Of a stretch of DNA of 53,805 nt, positions 24,845-35,465 are shown piece after piece (the stretch's first letter is position 1; each line of letters opens with the position of its first letter). Below the pieces are notes generated by a model. That model was not told the DNA's origin and did no database searches. It was given only the letters and a program-made list of their open reading frames with translations. Source of the stretch: [Streptosporangium] indianense (GTDB lineage Bacteria; Actinomycetota; Actinomycetes; Streptomycetales; Streptomycetaceae); NCBI RefSeq assembly GCF_021474405.1, contig NZ_JAKEIO010000043.1, positions 1 through 53,805 on the forward strand. Direction: 5' to 3'. The translations under genes and the position numbers were made by a program.

Positions 24845-25524
24845 TCACCTGCCCGACTTCCGTCCGGGGACCGTCGGCAGCACCTTCTCCGCGACCCGCG
24901 GCAGCACCGCGTCGTCCGGCACCACTCCGTCCGCGCGCCACAGGGTGACGTCGAGGCAGCCCCCGCGGTCCTCCGCGTCCCGTGCCACGGTCACGGCCCG
25001 GGCCGGAACGCCGGGGCCAGCTGTCGACGTCCTCGCCGTGGAGCCGGAAACTGATGCTGATGGTGCGGGTCGGGTAGAGCACCCCCGGTCGGCCCAGCAC
25101 CTTCTGCGGAGCGGCGTCCCTCCCGAGCAGCGTTTCCGAGCCGGCCACCGCAAGGCCGTCGTAGGTCGCCGAGAGCGTCACGGCGAACGTCTCGAACGCG
25201 ACCTGAGCCTGCGGGGTGGCGATCTTCCCGATGGAACTGCCGCTGCCGGAGGCCGTCTTCGCGATCTCCGCCGGCGTGCCCAGCAGGGCGGCCAGGTCGG
25301 ACCGGTTCAGCGCCTCGCACAGCTGCGCGCCGGAGAGGTGCCTGCCCTTCGCGGCGAGGGTCCCGCCCTCGGGGCAGGCGGCCGGCCTCGGCTCGCTGCT
25401 CTCCTCGGACGACGTCCGCGCGAGACCCCAGAAGCCGGCACCGAGCGCCCCACCAGTGCCACCGCCGCGAGCGCCTGCCCCGCGCGTTCGCGCTCGTCAC
25501 GGGCGCGTCGATCTCCCCGGTCAT
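24845..25524 (-). pseudogene. Frameshifted DUF6215-type protein remnant
   Basis: Reading the minus strand across frames recovers one protein. MTGEIDAPVTSANAR starts at 25524. A hydrophobic segment in a second frame (AGQALAAVALVG) follows, then FWGLARTSSEESSEP to GRHLSGAQLCEALNRSDL and FAVTLSATYDGLAVAGSETL in a third frame. After GEDVDSW the frame shifts again, and AVTVARDAEDRGGCLDVTLW continues to the end near 24845 (VLPTVPGRKSGR). The composite matches the Streptomyces DUF6215 pattern as I remember it: N-terminal cytosol, one membrane helix, secreted domain. At least two, probably three, indels break it. Sequencing error is an alternative. Confidence 0.65.
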
Positions 25525-25628
25525 GTTCCCCCACCCACCGTCGTCCCGGAGATGCGCCCGCGGACCTTAACCTGTGGTCATGGTCAGGACAAAGCCGGAT
25601 TCCCGGACCGGCAGCGGCGAGCGCGCCA

Positions 25629-25670
25629 CCCCTGCATGGGATTGCATAAACGTGCAGCGAAACGTATAGT
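25629..25670 (+). promoter_or_regulatory. argC promoter with overlapping ARG-box-like site
   Basis: TTGCAT (25642-25647) and TATAGT (25665-25670) with 17-bp spacing form a good promoter. The surrounding sequence CCTGCATGGGATTGCATA resembles Streptomyces ARG boxes (CATGCAT and TTGCATA elements) known upstream of argC. ArgR, encoded at the end of this operon, would bind it with arginine to repress transcription. AAGGAGGAGG (25681-25690) is the ribosome site. Confidence 0.75.
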
Positions 25671-25682
25671 CATGCCCTCTAA

Positions 25683-27867
<2,185 letters not shown>

Positions 27868-27871
<4 letters not shown>

Positions 27872-28779
27872 GCACTCCGACCCGCAAGCACACCGCGCTG
27901 CCCAAGGCGCAGATCCTCATCGAGGCCCTGCCCTGGCTGGTCCGGCACAACGGCAAGACGGTCGTCATCAAGTTCGGCGGCAACGCCATGATCGACGAGG
28001 ACCTCAAGGCCGCCTTCGCCCAGGACGTGGTGTTCCTGCACCACGCCGGCCTCAAGCCCGTCGTCGTGCACGGCGGCGGCCCGCAGATCAGCGCCGCCCT
28101 CGACCAGCACGGCATCGTCAGCGAGTTCAAGGCCGGCCTGCGGGTGACCACCGAGGACGCCATGGACGTCGTACGAATGGTGCTGGCCGGGCAGGTCCAG
28201 CGGGAACTGGTCGGGCTGCTCAACCAGCACGGGCCGCTCGCCGTGGGCCTGACCGGCGAGGACGCCCACACCATCACCGCCACCAAGCACCAGCCCGAGA
28301 TCGACGGCGAGCTGGTCGACATCGGGCGGGTGGGCGAGATCACCGCGATCGACACCGGCGCGATCGAGGCCCTGCTCGCCGACGGCCGCATCCCGGTCGT
28401 CTCCTCGATCGCCCGGAGCCAGGACGACGGACATGTCTACAACGTCAATGCTGATACGGCGGCTGCGGCACTCGCTGCTGCACTGGACGCCGAAACCCTC
28501 ATGGTCCTCACGGACGTCGAGGGCCTTTACGAGGACTGGCCGCACAGCGACGAGGTGATCAGCCGCCTCACCGCCGCCGAGCTGGAGCGGCTGCTGCCGG
28601 ACCTGTCGTCCGGCATGGTGCCGAAGATGGAGGGCTGCCTGCACGCCGTACGCAACGGCGTCACCACCGCCCGCGTCATCGACGGCCGGGTCCAGCACTC
28701 GATCCTGCTGGAGATCTTCACCGACGAGGGCATCGGCACGATGGTCGTGCCCGACGAGCAGGAGGGGGACGCCGCATGA
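27868..28779 (+). CDS. argB: Acetylglutamate kinase
   Basis: The kinase phosphorylates N-acetylglutamate, the usual control point for arginine feedback. The 303-residue protein has the amino-acid-kinase motifs [45 protein letters not shown] and DVEGLYEDW. An N-terminal helix of about 20 residues ([16 protein letters not shown]) is typical of arginine-sensitive hexameric ArgB. The start overlaps argJ, and the stop overlaps argD (ATGA). Confidence 0.98.
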
Positions 28780-29975
28780 CCGCCCACCAGGAGTACGCCG
28801 AGCGGTGGCAGGGCGCGCTCATGAACAACTACGGCACCCCGCTGCTGCCCCTGGCACGCGGCGCGGGCACCCAGGTGTGGGACGCCGACGGCAACGCGTA
28901 CCTCGACTTCGTCGGCGGCATCGCCACCAACGCCCTCGGCCACGCCCACCCGGCGGTCGTCGAGGCCGTCACCCGGCAGATCGGCTCCCTGGGCCACATC
29001 TCCAACTTCTTCATGGCCGAGCCGACCGTCGCCCTCGCCGAACGGCTGCTCACCCTGTTCGGCCGGGACGGCAAGGTCTTCTTCTGCAACTCCGGCGCCG
29101 AGGCCAACGAGGCCGCCTTCAAGATCGGCCGGCTGACCGGCCGGACCCACATCGTCGCCACCGAGGGCGCCTTCCACGGGCGGACCATGGGCGCCCTGGC
29201 GCTCACCGGCCAGGCCGGCAAGCGCGAACCGTTCCTGCCGCTGCCCGGCGACGTCACGCACGTGCCGTTCGGAGACGCGCAGGCCCTGGCCGCGGCGGTG
29301 ACGGACGAGACCGCGCTCGTCATCCTGGAACCGATCCAGGGCGAGCTCGGCGTGGTCGTCCCGCCCGCCGGATACCTCAAGGCGGCCCGGGCCATCACGG
29401 CCGCGACCGGGGCGCTCCTCGTCCTGGACGAGGTGCAGACCGGCATCGGCCGGACCGGGCACTGGTTCGAGTACCAGGCCCATGAGGGCGTCCTGCCCGA
29501 CGTGGTCACCCTCGCCAAGCAGCTCGGCGGCGGGCTGCCGCTCGGCGCGACCGTCGCCTTCGGGCGCGCGGCCGACCTGCTCCGGCCCGGCCAGCACGGC
29601 ACGACCTTCGGTGGCAATCCCGTGGCCTGCGCCGCCGGGCTCGCCGTCCTCGACACCATCGAGAACGAGGGGTTGCTGGAGAACGTCAAGCGGCAGAGCG
29701 AGAGATTGCGGGACGGAATCGAGGGCCTCGGCCATCCGTTGATCGATTTCGTCCGGGGTACGGGACTCCTGCTGGGTATCGTGCTCACCGAGCCGCTCGC
29801 GCCGCAGGTGCGCCAGGCGGCTCAGGAGGCCGGATTCCTGGTGAACGCGCCCGCCCCCGACGTCGTCCGGCTGATGCCGCCGCTGAACCTCCGCGACGAC
29901 GAGGCGGACGCGTTCCTCGGGGCGCTGCCCGGCATCCTCCAGGCAGTCAGCGGGGACGGACGATCCGGGGAATGA
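28776..29975 (+). CDS. argD: Acetylornithine aminotransferase
   Basis: This PLP enzyme converts N-acetylglutamate semialdehyde to N-acetylornithine using glutamate. The 399-residue protein is a class-III aminotransferase. Visible motifs are [14 protein letters not shown], the aspartate in [15 protein letters not shown] (Asp218) and the PLP-binding Lys248 in [14 protein letters not shown]. It starts with the ATGA overlap to argB. It is 7 bases ahead of argR. Confidence 0.97.
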   Translation: MTAHQEYAERWQGALMNNYGTPLLPLARGAGTQVWDADGNAYLDFVGGIATNALGHAHPAVVEAVTRQIGSLGHISNFFMAEPTVALAERLLTLFGRDGKVFFCNSGAEANEAAFKIGRLTGRTHIVATEGAFHGRTMGALALTGQAGKREPFLPLPGDVTHVPFGDAQALAAAVTDETALVILEPIQGELGVVVPPAGYLKAARAITAATGALLVLDEVQTGIGRTGHWFEYQAHEGVLPDVVTLAKQLGGGLPLGATVAFGRAADLLRPGQHGTTFGGNPVACAAGLAVLDTIENEGLLENVKRQSERLRDGIEGLGHPLIDFVRGTGLLLGIVLTEPLAPQVRQAAQEAGFLVNAPAPDVVRLMPPLNLRDDEADAFLGALPGILQAVSGDGRSGE

Positions 29976-29982
29976 GACGACG

Positions 29983-30528
29983 ATGAGCCAGGCGCAGGAC
30001 AACGAGCAGCCGGGGGCGAACGGGCCCGCCGTGCCGCAGACCCGCACCGCCCGCCACCGCCGGATCGTGGACATCCTCAACCGGCAGCCGGTCCGGTCGC
30101 AGAGCCAGCTGGCGAAGCTGCTCGCCGACGACGGGCTGAGCGTCACGCAGGCGACGCTCAGCCGGGACCTGGACGAGCTGAACGCGGTGAAGATCCGCAA
30201 TGCCGACGGCGACCTGATCTACGCGGTGCCCAGCGAGGGCGGGTTCCGCACGCCCCGGGCACCGCTGGGCGGTTCGGCGAAGGAGGAGCGGATGCGGCGG
30301 CTCTCGCAGGAGCTGCTGATCTCCGCGGAGGCCTCGGCGAACCTCGTGGTCCTGCGGACGCCTCCGGGGGCGGCGCAGTTCCTGGCCTCGGCGATCGACC
30401 AGGCCGAGCTGCACGACATCCTGGGGACGATCGCGGGTGACGACACGCTGATGCTGATCAGCAGGGACCCGACGGGTGGGCAGGCCCTGGCCGACCATTT
30501 GCTGAGGCTGGCCCAGAACGGTCACTGA
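29983..30528 (+). CDS. argR: Arginine repressor ArgR
   Basis: ArgR is a hexameric arginine-sensing repressor of the arg genes. The 181-residue protein has an N-terminal winged HTH (about 20-90: [21 protein letters not shown] to [16 protein letters not shown]). The C-terminal oligomerisation/arginine domain follows ([27 protein letters not shown]). It is the last gene of the cluster. ARG-box-like sequences at 25629 and 36483 are likely targets. argG and argF are not in this window. Confidence 0.97.
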   Translation: MSQAQDNEQPGANGPAVPQTRTARHRRIVDILNRQPVRSQSQLAKLLADDGLSVTQATLSRDLDELNAVKIRNADGDLIYAVPSEGGFRTPRAPLGGSAKEERMRRLSQELLISAEASANLVVLRTPPGAAQFLASAIDQAELHDILGTIAGDDTLMLISRDPTGGQALADHLLRLAQNGH

Positions 30529-30950
30529 GCGCCGTGGGGGAGCGGGGCGGGTGTCCGTGTGCGGGTGCACTGCGGCTGGTCGCGCAGTTCCCTGCGGCCT
30601 TGAGGGGTGTGCCCCCGGCTGGATGTGCGGTGCGGGTGGGTTGCGGCTGGTCGCGCAGTTCCCTGCGGCCCTGAGGGGTGTGCCCCCGGCTGGATGTGCG
30701 GTGGGGGTGCGTTGTGGCTGGTCGCGCAGTTCCCCGCGCCCCTGGGTCGGCCCCGCTGGGGGCACGTGCTGCCAGGGGCGGCGCCCTTTCAAGGAGAGCG
30801 GCGCCCCGCTACGCCCTGAGCTGCGGGCATGCGTGCCGCTAGGGGCGGCACGGGTGGGCGTGGGGGTCCCCCCTGCTCGAACGAAGCCGAGAGCTTGGGG
30901 GAGGCACCCCGTTTCGCCGGGCTGCGTAACGCCCCGCCCCCAGCCACAGC
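30529..30950. repeat. GC-rich repeat patch between argR and apbE (71-bp tandem units plus hairpin element)
   Basis: No gene is visible in this 422-base convergent region. Three copies of a 71-bp unit begin at 30571, 30642 and 30713, each containing GGCTGGTCGCGCAGTTCC. The third is partial and ends in GCGCAGTTCCCCGCGCCCC. From about 30862 to 30910 lies another element (GGGGGTCCCCCC, then GAGAGCTTGGGGGAG) seen widely in Streptomyces genomes. It can fold into a hairpin and probably helps terminate transcription from both sides. Confidence 0.85.
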
Positions 30951-31754
30951 TCAGCCCAGCCTCGCCGCCAACCCCCCGGTGCAGCGCACCTCGTCGCCGG
31001 CAGTGATCAGCAGTGCCTCGACACCCGGCAGCGACTCCAGCCACGCCAGCCCCTCCCGCGACCCCATCGCGAACGCCGCCGTGGCCCAGCAGTCCACCCA
31101 CGTCAGCCGGGGCCCCACCACCGTCACGGAGACCAGGTCCGTCACGGCGGAACGACCCGTCCGAGGATCGACGATGTGGTCTCCCCGCTCCGCCGTACCG
31201 GACGTGGCCACGGACAGCTCCGACACCCCGGCCGCCGAGACCACCGCCGCCAGGCCGCCCGGCCGCAACGGGTCGGACACCCCCACGCGCCACGGCCGCT
31301 GCCCACCCGGTGTCCCGAGCAACTGCACATCGCCGCCGCCGTTCAGATTCACCCCGCACACCCCGGGCACCTCCGCCAGCCGCCGCGCCGCCCGTTCGAC
31401 CGCCCAGCCCTTCACGATGCCGGTCGGATCGAGGCGGCCCTGGTACGACGTGCTGAACCAGCCGTGACTGAGCCGCTCCGCCTCCGCGGCCAGTTCCAGC
31501 ACCTCGGCGACCTCGGGATCGCACTGCGCGACACTCACTTCCCCGCGCTGCAGCCGCGAGATCTGACTGTCCTCGCGGTACGTGCTGAACACCGCGTCCA
31601 CCCGGTGCAGCCCGGCCACGGCCTCGTCCAGGGCCGCACGCACGGCGGCCGGTTCCCCGCCGCGGACGTCGAAGGAGAAGACGGTCCCCATCGTCTCCTC
31701 GGCATGACGTACCGCGGCGGGAGCCTGTGCGGAGTCGGCCACCGTCTCAGCCAC
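30951..31754 (-). CDS. apbE: FAD:protein FMN transferase (ApbE)
   Basis: ApbE moves FMN from FAD onto a threonine of target proteins, forming a covalent flavin for extracytoplasmic electron transfer. The 267-residue protein has ETMGTVFSFDVRG at the N-terminus, the DPTGIVKGWAVERAARRL motif and VNLNGGGDVQLLG. It also has SVATSGTAERGDHIVDPRTGR and the C-terminal WATAAFAMG. No signal peptide is visible, unlike some family members. It begins at a GTG that overlaps the end of the upstream FMN-binding gene by eight bases. The target is almost certainly that protein. Confidence 0.93.
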   Translation of the reverse strand: MAETVADSAQAPAAVRHAEETMGTVFSFDVRGGEPAAVRAALDEAVAGLHRVDAVFSTYREDSQISRLQRGEVSVAQCDPEVAEVLELAAEAERLSHGWFSTSYQGRLDPTGIVKGWAVERAARRLAEVPGVCGVNLNGGGDVQLLGTPGGQRPWRVGVSDPLRPGGLAAVVSAAGVSELSVATSGTAERGDHIVDPRTGRSAVTDLVSVTVVGPRLTWVDCWATAAFAMGSREGLAWLESLPGVEALLITAGDEVRCTGGLAARLG

Positions 31755-32484
31755 CGGCCTGGTCCAGCGCCGACTGGAGGGACTTCTTGTAGCCGGCGCT
31801 GGTGTACGTGGCTCCGGAGACGGCGTCGATGTCGGCGCTTCCGGCCGCGACGGCCGCCTGGTTGAGGCGGGGGACGGAGGAGGAGGTGATCTGGTCGCTG
31901 CGGCCGCCCTTGGGTGCCTGGACGGCCTCGGCCTTGGTGATCTTCCCGCCGGCCACGGTCACCCGCACCTGCACCGGCCCGTACTGCGTCTGCGCCACAT
32001 CGCCGGTCAGCGTCTGCGCGCCGCCCGCCCCCTGCTGGGCCCCGCCCGACGCCTTCGCCTTGTCCAGGGCCGACTGGAGGGACTTCTTGTAGCCGGCGCT
32101 GGTGTACGTCGCCCCGGAGACCGCGTCGATGTCCGCGCTCTGCGCCGCGACCACCGCCTGGTTCAGCCGCGGCACCGAGCTGGCCGTGATCTGGTCGCTG
32201 CGGCCGCCCTTGGGTGCCTGGACCGCCTCGGCCTGGGTGATCTTGCCGTTGTTCATCGTCAGGCGGACCTGCACGGCGCCGTACTGCGTCTGCGCCGCGT
32301 CACCGGTGACCGCTCCGTTCACACCGCCCTGCGGTGCCTGCCCGGCCGCCGCGGGCGGAGCCTGCCCCGCCGCCTGGGCCGACCCCGGGTCGGAGGCCGG
32401 CTTGAGGGACAGCAGCAGCACGATCCCGGAGACGGTGGCTGCGCCGGCGAGCACGGCACGCCGGACGGGGTGAGACTTCCTCAT
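31747..32484 (-). CDS. Membrane-anchored protein with two FMN-binding domains
   Basis: This 245-residue protein has an N-terminal membrane anchor or signal (VLAGAATVSGIVLLLSL), a Pro/Ala/Gln-rich linker, then two FMN_bind domains (about 60-141 and 160-241). Each ends in DIDAVSGATYTSAGYKK; the motif D-x-x-S-G-A-T is the ApbE flavinylation site (Thr126 and Thr226). The two domains are exactly 100 residues apart and nearly identical, also in DNA. It would carry two covalent FMNs outside the membrane and pass electrons from the ferric-reductase-like protein encoded just upstream. Confidence 0.93.
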   Translation of the reverse strand: MRKSHPVRRAVLAGAATVSGIVLLLSLKPASDPGSAQAAGQAPPAAAGQAPQGGVNGAVTGDAAQTQYGAVQVRLTMNNGKITQAEAVQAPKGGRSDQITASSVPRLNQAVVAAQSADIDAVSGATYTSAGYKKSLQSALDKAKASGGAQQGAGGAQTLTGDVAQTQYGPVQVRVTVAGGKITKAEAVQAPKGGRSDQITSSSVPRLNQAAVAAGSADIDAVSGATYTSAGYKKSLQSALDQAGG

Positions 32485-32524
32485 CGTTTCCCAAACTCCT
32501 GAAGGGCCGTTGGTGTCCCGTCGC

Positions 32525-33907
32525 TCACATCTCGAACGACTCGTGATGGATACGGCGGGCGGGTACTCCCGCGCCGCGCAGTGCCTCGTAGACCGACTGC
32601 GCGAAGCCGGGCGGCCCGCACATGAAGACGTCGTGGTCGCCGATGTCCGGGATCTTGCGCTGGAGGGACTCCGCCGAGATGTCGGGGCGCTCGCCTTCCG
32701 GGCTGTTGACCGCGTACATCAGCCGCGCGCCGCGCTCGTCGGCGATCTTGGCGAGTTCGCCCCACAACGCCAGGTCCTGGGTGGTGTTGGCCCGGTACAG
32801 CAGGGTGATGTCGCCGGACGCGCCCGGCAGCGTCTCGAACAGTGCCCGCATCGGTGTGATGCCGACGCCGCCCGCGACCAGCAGCACCTTGCCGCGGCTG
32901 CGCCGCTGCGCGGTCATCGCGCCGTACGGGCCCTCGGCCCACACCTTGGTGCCGGGCTCGAGGTCGCGCAGCCGGGAGGTGTGGTCACCGATCGCCTTGA
33001 CCGTGATCCGCAGCATGTCCGGGCGGGGCGCCGCCGACAGCGAGTACGGGTGCGAACTGAAGCGCATGCCCGGTGCCTTGAACCGCCAGCGGAAGAAGTG
33101 CCCGGCCTCCGCGCCCATCCGGTGCAGCTTGCGCCCACTGATCAGCACGGACACGATCCCCGGCGTCTCCTCGATGACCGCGGCGACCCGCATCCGGTGA
33201 CGCAGGTTCAGGCGGATCGGGGTGAGGATCCGGTACCAGAGGACCAGCGCGGTCACCACGCCGTACAGCCCGTACCAGAAGGTCTTCGCGGCCGGCTCGA
33301 CGGCGAACTCGTTACCGGTCGTGATCTGGTGCCAGAACGTCATGTACACCGACGCGTACGTGAGCAGGTGCACGTGGTACCAGGTGTCGTAGCCGATCAG
33401 GCGCCGCACCCCGCCGATCGACAGGATCCCGATGAGGAACAGCAGGCCCGTGCCGATGGCGGCCTTGCCCATGTCCGGCAGCTGGTTGACGGAGTCCACC
33501 GTCTGCTGGACGACGTCACCGAGCCCCTTGCCCGCCTGGAGCGCGTAGCCCCACATGGTGAGGAAGACGTGGGCCAGCACCAGACAGAGCGTGTAGCGGC
33601 CGGTCATCGCGTGCCAGCGCGCCACCCGGTCGGTCCCCACCCGGCGCTCCAGCGCGGGCACCCGGGCCATCTGGAGCACCACGAGCGCCATGAGGTACCC
33701 GGCGAGCAGACCGGTGATCCGACCAGCGGCCAGGATCTTGCTCGTGTTGTCGGCGAGGGACGGCGTGTTGTCCCACCACAGCCACAGCACGGCCGCCGCA
33801 CCGGCCCACAGGGCGATCAGCAGCGGGACGGCGGGTGAGCGGCGCGGGCGGATGCGGCGCATCGTCTGGCGGCGGGCGGCACGTCCGCCTGCGAGCGTGG
33901 TGGTCAC
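32525..33907 (-). CDS. Ferric-reductase-like transmembrane flavoprotein
   Basis: This 460-residue protein has about six membrane helices (about 25-240) with His residues placed for heme binding (RWHAMTGRYTLCLVLAHVF, WYHVHLLTYASVYMTFWHQ). A cytosolic ferredoxin-reductase module follows. FAD binding is suggested by SSHPYSLSAAP, and NAD(P)H binding by VAGGVGITPMRAL and DVFMCGPPGF. It would carry electrons from cytosolic NAD(P)H across the membrane. I chose GTG 33907 with GGAGGAACC upstream. It heads an operon with the twin-FMN protein and ApbE. Confidence 0.9.
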   Translation of the reverse strand: MTTTLAGGRAARRQTMRRIRPRRSPAVPLLIALWAGAAAVLWLWWDNTPSLADNTSKILAAGRITGLLAGYLMALVVLQMARVPALERRVGTDRVARWHAMTGRYTLCLVLAHVFLTMWGYALQAGKGLGDVVQQTVDSVNQLPDMGKAAIGTGLLFLIGILSIGGVRRLIGYDTWYHVHLLTYASVYMTFWHQITTGNEFAVEPAAKTFWYGLYGVVTALVLWYRILTPIRLNLRHRMRVAAVIEETPGIVSVLISGRKLHRMGAEAGHFFRWRFKAPGMRFSSHPYSLSAAPRPDMLRITVKAIGDHTSRLRDLEPGTKVWAEGPYGAMTAQRRSRGKVLLVAGGVGITPMRALFETLPGASGDITLLYRANTTQDLALWGELAKIADERGARLMYAVNSPEGERPDISAESLQRKIPDIGDHDVFMCGPPGFAQSVYEALRGAGVPARRIHHESFEM

Positions 33908-34035
33908 GGTTCCTCCGTGGGGACTTGACCCTTGGCCCACACATACGTGCCGGGGCACGGGAGCGTTCAGCCGCGCGCCGACTCGGGCACGAACAGGAGT
34001 GACCGTTGGTAACAGTCACACGGTCGGCGCCCCCG

Positions 34036-34734
34036 TCACACGCGGGTGACGGCGGTGCTCCCGCTCCGCGTGCCCACGGCGATGTGCGGCCGCCGTGCGG
34101 GGTCGGCCCAGACGAGAATCCGCCGCATCGCCTCCCCGGGCACCGACACACAACCGGCGGTCGCCCCCCGCCCGTTGACGTGGAGGAAGATGCCCGCGCC
34201 GCGCCCCCGCACCGGACGCTCGTAATTGAAGCCGACGACGAGCGCGTGCGCGTACTGCGTCGCGTAGCCGATCAGGTGCTCGGACTCGGCGGCCCGGCAG
34301 TCCGCCGCGCGCGGCTCGGTCCAGCGGTTGTAGGAGCGGGAGTCGTTGTCCTGGCACCACCAGGAGTCCTGGTGCACCCGTCGGTAGGGGTACGCCGTCC
34401 CGCGCGGCGCCGCCTCGATCCCGAAGGCGTACGGCAGGTCGTAGAGGCCGGTCGGTGTGGTGTTCGTGCCCTGCGTGCGGCCGGCGCCCGCGACGAGCCC
34501 GTTCGCTCCGAAGCGGGCGGGCGCGGAACCCCGCTTCACCCAGCGCCCGCCCGAGCGGTCCCACCAGGTGACGGTCCCCGTCGTCGAGGCCCGCGTCGGG
34601 GCCACCGCGGTGATGAGCTGGGTGCCGCCGCCGGTGTGGGCCATCCGCGCGGGCAAGGGCGGCGGGGGCGCGGGCGGCCCGGCACCGAGCACGATCAGAG
34701 AGGAGACGGCGAGGGCGACGGCACCGGGGCGCAT
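34036..34734 (-). CDS. Secreted L,D-transpeptidase (YkuD) family protein
   Basis: This 232-residue protein has a signal sequence (VALAVSSLIVLGAG, Pro-rich after) and a catalytic YkuD-like domain in its second half. The active-site motif is HVNGRGATAGCVSVP, with the His and Cys in the expected order. L,D-transpeptidases form 3-3 peptidoglycan crosslinks or attach proteins to the wall. Typical preceding parts are ARFGANGLV, GTNTTPTGLYDLPYAFG and YRRVHQDSWWCQDND. The ATG (34734) is the only good start. It lies 3 bases after the stop of the PNPOx-family gene upstream, so the two are probably cotranscribed. Confidence 0.88.
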   Translation of the reverse strand: MRPGAVALAVSSLIVLGAGPPAPPPPLPARMAHTGGGTQLITAVAPTRASTTGTVTWWDRSGGRWVKRGSAPARFGANGLVAGAGRTQGTNTTPTGLYDLPYAFGIEAAPRGTAYPYRRVHQDSWWCQDNDSRSYNRWTEPRAADCRAAESEHLIGYATQYAHALVVGFNYERPVRGRGAGIFLHVNGRGATAGCVSVPGEAMRRILVWADPARRPHIAVGTRSGSTAVTRV

Positions 34735-34737
34735 GCC

Positions 34738-35325
34738 TCAGACCGTAGAGGGCGGCAGCGGCAACGGCAGCCCGGGTAGTCCGTCCAGGCTGCTGGCGAT
34801 GTGCTCCTTCTTGCTGAAGTAGGCGCTGAGGGACGCGTCGTCCTCCCGGGCGAAGCGCTTTCCGTGCAGGTCCCGCTCCTCCTCGTACGTCATGAAGGGA
34901 ACCGCGTAACCGCAGGTGTCGCGGATGAGTTCGGCGGTGACGACGATGATCGCGCGCAGGCCGTGCCGCGCCGGGTCGATGTCGCGGAAGCGCCCGAGCA
35001 GCTCTCTGAAGCGGGGGTCGTCACGGAAGACCGGCTCGCCCCTGCCGTGCACGCGCACGATGTTCGGCGGGCCCTGGAAAGCACACCACATCAGCGTGAT
35101 CCGCCCGTTCTCCCGCAGGTGGGCGATGGTCTCGGCGTTGGAGCCGGCGAAGTCGAGGTAGGCCACGGTGTGCTCGTCCAGCACCGCGAACGAGCCCTTG
35201 AGGCCCTTGGGGGAGAGGTTGACCGTGCCGTCCGCCGCCAGGGGCGCGGTGGCGGTGAAGAAGACCGGCTGCCCCTCGATGAACGTGCGGAGTCGGCCGT
35301 CTATGCGCTCATGAGTCTTTCCCAT
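34738..35325 (-). CDS. Pyridoxamine 5'-phosphate oxidase-family protein
   Basis: This 195-residue protein has the split-barrel flavin-binding pattern: FIEGQPVFFTATAPLAADGTVNLSPKG, FAVLDEHTVAYLDFAGSNAETIAHLREN and GRITLMWCAFQGPPNIVRVHGRGE. Such proteins bind FMN or F420 and reduce varied substrates. The substrate here is unknown, and it is not the PLP biosynthetic enzyme. The ATG at 35325 has AAAGACTC upstream, a weak ribosome site. It is followed at once by the L,D-transpeptidase gene. Confidence 0.88.
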   Translation of the reverse strand: MGKTHERIDGRLRTFIEGQPVFFTATAPLAADGTVNLSPKGLKGSFAVLDEHTVAYLDFAGSNAETIAHLRENGRITLMWCAFQGPPNIVRVHGRGEPVFRDDPRFRELLGRFRDIDPARHGLRAIIVVTAELIRDTCGYAVPFMTYEEERDLHGKRFAREDDASLSAYFSKKEHIASSLDGLPGLPLPLPPSTV

Positions 35326-35465
35326 GTCGAACGATTATGGCCGTGAACCTTTCGAGCGTCTAAGGAATTGCGGGGTCCGGTCACCTCTGCCGGACCCCGC
35401 GGGCAGGCGTCGTCCATGGCCGCCCCGGCCGGCGCTCCCGCGGGGCGGCCACAGCGCCTGTCACC

